Assembly (NCBI GenBank): GCA_013289665.1
Contig: JABCZN010000001.1
Coordinates: 372,001 to 436,000, forward strand
Source of the DNA: Acidobacteriota bacterium
Lineage (GTDB): Bacteria > Acidobacteriota > Terriglobia > Acidiferrales > UBA7541
Direction of reading: 5' to 3'
DNA: 64,000 nt
The position numbers and the translations under genes were made by a program. Shown here one piece after another: positions 62,091 to 64,000 of this stretch. Numbering within the stretch: position 1 is the first letter of the stretch; the number at the start of each line of letters is the position of its first letter. The notes beneath the pieces are model-generated. The model did no database searches and was not told the DNA's origin. It saw only the letters and a list, made by a program, of their open reading frames with translations.

Positions 62091-62810
62091 TTAATTCGCG
62101 ACGGTCAAATCGACTTCCGTGCTGACCCCGATGCGCGTTCCCGCCAGCGGCGCCTGGTCAATCACCGTCGCGTGCGGCCATTGCGGCGCCGACAAATAAT
62201 TCAGCTTCCGGCGCAGTTTCGCCAGATCCAGCCGCCGCTGGGCCTCGATCTCGCTCAGCCCGATCAGATACGGCATCACGTAACTTGCTTCCCGTGGCAT
62301 CCCCGCTATCAGCACGTCCACTCTTGGCGTCGCCGCATTTCTCCCTTGTTTCGGATTCTGCAGCAGCACCGTCTCCGGTGTTTCATCTCCCATAGACACC
62401 GTCGAAACCTCTCCCACCTGCAATCCTTCTCGCAGCAACTCGATCCGCGAAGCCCGGAGCGTATTTCCTTCCAGCGAAGGAATCTCCAGTTGTTTTTGCC
62501 CAAGGCTCAGCACAACGTGCGCCTGCTGCGACACTTTCATCAGCATCCCCGGGGGCGGCGTCTGCCGCACCACCTGGTTGATCGGCAAATCGCTGTACAC
62601 GCGATCCGCCACCCGCAGCAGCAATCCTTTCGACCGCAGCGATTGGCCCGCCTCCGCCACATTCTTTCCCACCAGATTGGGCATGGACACTTCCCGCCCG
62701 TGAATAGCCACGCGCATCGCCGTAATCGCGCTCAAAAACGCCGCTGAAGCCAGGATAAATACCAGAAACGCCATCCGGCTAAGCCATTCCAATCGTTCCC
62801 GGATCGTCAT
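62091..62810 (-). CDS. Membrane-anchored PASTA-domain protein
   Basis: The 239-residue protein has one N-terminal membrane helix (about 12-34; AFLVFILASAAFLSAITAMRV) and three PASTA repeats: about 43-108 (MPNLVGKNVAEAGQSLRSKGLLLRV...VVRQTPPPGMLMK), 109-175 (IPSLEGNTLRASRIELLREGLQVGEV) and 176-239 (MPYLIGLSEIEAQRRLDLAKLRRKL...VIDQAPLAGTRI). PASTA domains bind peptidoglycan or beta-lactam-like ligands. No kinase or penicillin-binding domain is fused. It may sense cell wall at the membrane; ATG 62810 has AGGTAGG upstream. Confidence 0.88.
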   Translation of the reverse strand: MTIRERLEWLSRMAFLVFILASAAFLSAITAMRVAIHGREVSMPNLVGKNVAEAGQSLRSKGLLLRVADRVYSDLPINQVVRQTPPPGMLMKVSQQAHVVLSLGQKQLEIPSLEGNTLRASRIELLREGLQVGEVSTVSMGDETPETVLLQNPKQGRNAATPRVDVLIAGMPREASYVMPYLIGLSEIEAQRRLDLAKLRRKLNYLSAPQWPHATVIDQAPLAGTRIGVSTEVDLTVAN

Positions 62811-62825
62811 CGCCTACCTTTGAGT

Positions 62826-62848
62826 GCGGGAGCAAAGCTCCCGCTTTT
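62826..62848. repeat. Palindromic intergenic repeat (perfect copy)
   Basis: GCGGGAGC-AAA-GCTCCCGC then TTTT is a perfect palindrome of the same family as 56192 and 61677, preceded by GAGT. Its T-run faces the plus strand, while both flanking genes are on the minus strand, so it is not their terminator. Confidence 0.65.
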
Positions 62849-62920
62849 GGACGGCAAACTCCTTCTACCCAAACAACCCGCCAATCGATTTCCCATCCCG
62901 GCCACAGATCGTCCGTTCCT

Positions 62921-64000
62921 TTACTTTTTCAGTTCCGGCGCCGGATACTCCGGCAACTTCTCCTTACTCGTATCCGCCCTCTTCACTTCCAGCTCATCAA
63001 ACAGCAGCGACGGCGCAATAATCGTCTGCGGCACTCCTCCCGCCCGATTGCTTACCAGCGGATCGTTCCCCAACGCCACCAGATCATGCCGCAACGCACG
63101 CACATCCAGTTCGTTGAACACCGCCCCGCGCACCAACTCTTCATGCCCGTCCGATGCGTACACCCGATACAACAGCCTTGGCGCATTTCCCGGCCCCAGC
63201 GTATCCACGCGGTACCCAAATTGTTTGTTCTGCTCACCGGCCATCGTCGTCAATTTTTTCTTCAACTCCGCCGCCGTCTCCGGCTCCGAACTCTTGAAGA
63301 TCAGCGTCCCGATCGTCGGGAACGCCGCCGTCCCCGGCGACGCCCGCCCATGTCCGTTCGAAGCTGGGAAGTCCCGGATCGGCTGCCGTCCAATCAAATA
63401 ATTCTGCAACGTCCCGTCGTCCACCACTGTTACCGCTTGCGCCGGCACGCCTTCGCTGTCAACCTCATAATTCCCCACCAATTTCTTTCCGCCGAACTCC
63501 TTCATCGTCGGGTCGTCCACCACACTCATGAACTTTGGCAGGATCGGCGTTTTATAACTGTTCGCGAACGCTCCCACAGTCCGGTTCGGCCGCCCAAGCT
63601 GCGGCTTTCGTCCCAGGATGTTTCCGCCCACTAGTCCCGCCATGATGTCGTCCGCCGCATCCGGCGCGAACAGCACTGGCCCGCGGTAAGACTCCTCCAC
63701 AATCGGCGACTCCCGCAGCGCCTTCAGCGTGTTCAGCGCCTGCGCCGTCTCCTTCAGCAACTCCTCCCGCTTCGGCAAATCCTCCGGCCGCGACTCCGTC
63801 CAGTACGGATTCCGCTGTAGCCGCATTCCATCCCCGGCTTGCGTGGCTCCGTTCATCGTCACGGTCGAATTCGCCTGGCCATTGCGCACAATCGTGCCTT
63901 CGGAATTCACAAAATATAGATTCACCGCGCTGAATCGTGCCGACGCCGATACCGTCTGCACTTCCGGATATTTCCTGAATAGATTGGTCATCTCCTGCAG
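62921..64000 (-). CDS. TldD/PmbA-type metalloprotease family protein, cut by window edge
   Basis: At least 356 residues are visible, and the frame continues past 64000. Features of the TldD/PmbA family are the strand ARFSAVNLYFVNSEGTIVRNGQANSTVTM, GPVLFAPDAADDIMAGLVGGNILGRKPQLG, LPKFMSVVDDPTMKEFGGKKLVGNYEVDSEGVPAQAVTVVDDGTLQNYLIGRQPIRDF and SNGHGRASPGTAAFPTIGTLIF. This acidobacterial form has C-terminal DGHEELVRGAVFNELDVRALRHDLVALGND. TldD/PmbA proteins process modified peptides or control a protease, but this subgroup is uncharacterised. Confidence 0.8.
   Translation of the reverse strand: MQEMTNLFRKYPEVQTVSASARFSAVNLYFVNSEGTIVRNGQANSTVTMNGATQAGDGMRLQRNPYWTESRPEDLPKREELLKETAQALNTLKALRESPIVEESYRGPVLFAPDAADDIMAGLVGGNILGRKPQLGRPNRTVGAFANSYKTPILPKFMSVVDDPTMKEFGGKKLVGNYEVDSEGVPAQAVTVVDDGTLQNYLIGRQPIRDFPASNGHGRASPGTAAFPTIGTLIFKSSEPETAAELKKKLTTMAGEQNKQFGYRVDTLGPGNAPRLLYRVYASDGHEELVRGAVFNELDVRALRHDLVALGNDPLVSNRAGGVPQTIIAPSLLFDELEVKRADTSKEKLPEYPAPELKK

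Noticed and set aside
62826..62848. Palindrome plus TTTT as a terminator
   Set aside because: The T-run faces the strand without a gene, and the same motif recurs elsewhere, so a repeat family is the better explanation.

Overview
The window looks like chromosomal DNA of an Acidobacteriota (Terriglobia-type) bacterium. The evidence is the gene repertoire: a winged-helix plus TPR CadC-like regulator, a TonB-receptor remnant of the Oar type, a VWFA-related C-terminal remnant, a secretin carrying a cohesin domain, and a complete Gram-negative Kdo/heptose lipopolysaccharide core set. This assignment rests on family knowledge, not on a marker gene such as rRNA. All calls were made by reading the sequence; no database search was run.

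Layout. 0-4.1 kb: the start of an M20 peptidase gene (minus strand, cut by the window edge) and a 1147-residue MHYT-PAS-GAF-PAS-PAS-sigma54 activator. 4.2-10.1 kb: a minus-strand polyuronate (pectin/alginate-type) operon: KduI/IolB-like isomerase, ExuT-like MFS carrier, KduD dehydrogenase, a decayed kdgK/cupin scar, and a DUF4861-GH88 fusion enzyme. A frameshifted TonB-receptor tail lies just upstream. 10.9-24.6 kb: an accessory redox and stress region with secreted proteins (Gly-rich protein, CuA-type cupredoxin, ferritin-like protein, vanadium haloperoxidase, second cupredoxin), three ECF sigma factors (only one with an adjacent anti-sigma), a CadC/TPR regulator, a DUF2231 protein and a flavin reductase. 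25.5-28.7 kb: a fused membrane/spermidine-synthase-like/TPR protein. 28.9-31.0 kb: two toxin-antitoxin pairs of vapBC type on opposite strands; the second sits between an intact tRNA-fMet and a 45-bp duplicate of its 3' half, which looks like a small integrated element.

31-64 kb is mostly core: pseudopilins plus secretin (type II secretion/type IV pilus-like), smpB, pepA, a DoxX protein, a PcrA/UvrD helicase, then an eight-gene LPS core operon (waaA-lpxK-waaF-gmhB-hldE1-hldE2-waaC-isoprenylcysteine methyltransferase-like). The minus-strand run valS - nadC-like fragment - birA - coaX - hypothetical - rlmD - comEC remnant follows. The window ends with a response regulator with a very long disordered extension, BamD, a PurD-like ATP-grasp enzyme, a PASTA protein and a TldD/PmbA-type protein cut by the edge. 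This core half carries several families of short GC-rich palindromic intergenic repeats, which I did not see in the 10-31 kb accessory half.

The most unusual items are the tRNA-fMet-flanked vapBC element with a three-half-site operator, the CuA cupredoxin/ferritin-like/haloperoxidase neighbourhood with ECF factors, the deletion scar joining a KdgK start to a cupin end, the nadC-like fragment whose C-terminus is supplied by an intergenic repeat, and the response regulator with a ~420-residue linker.
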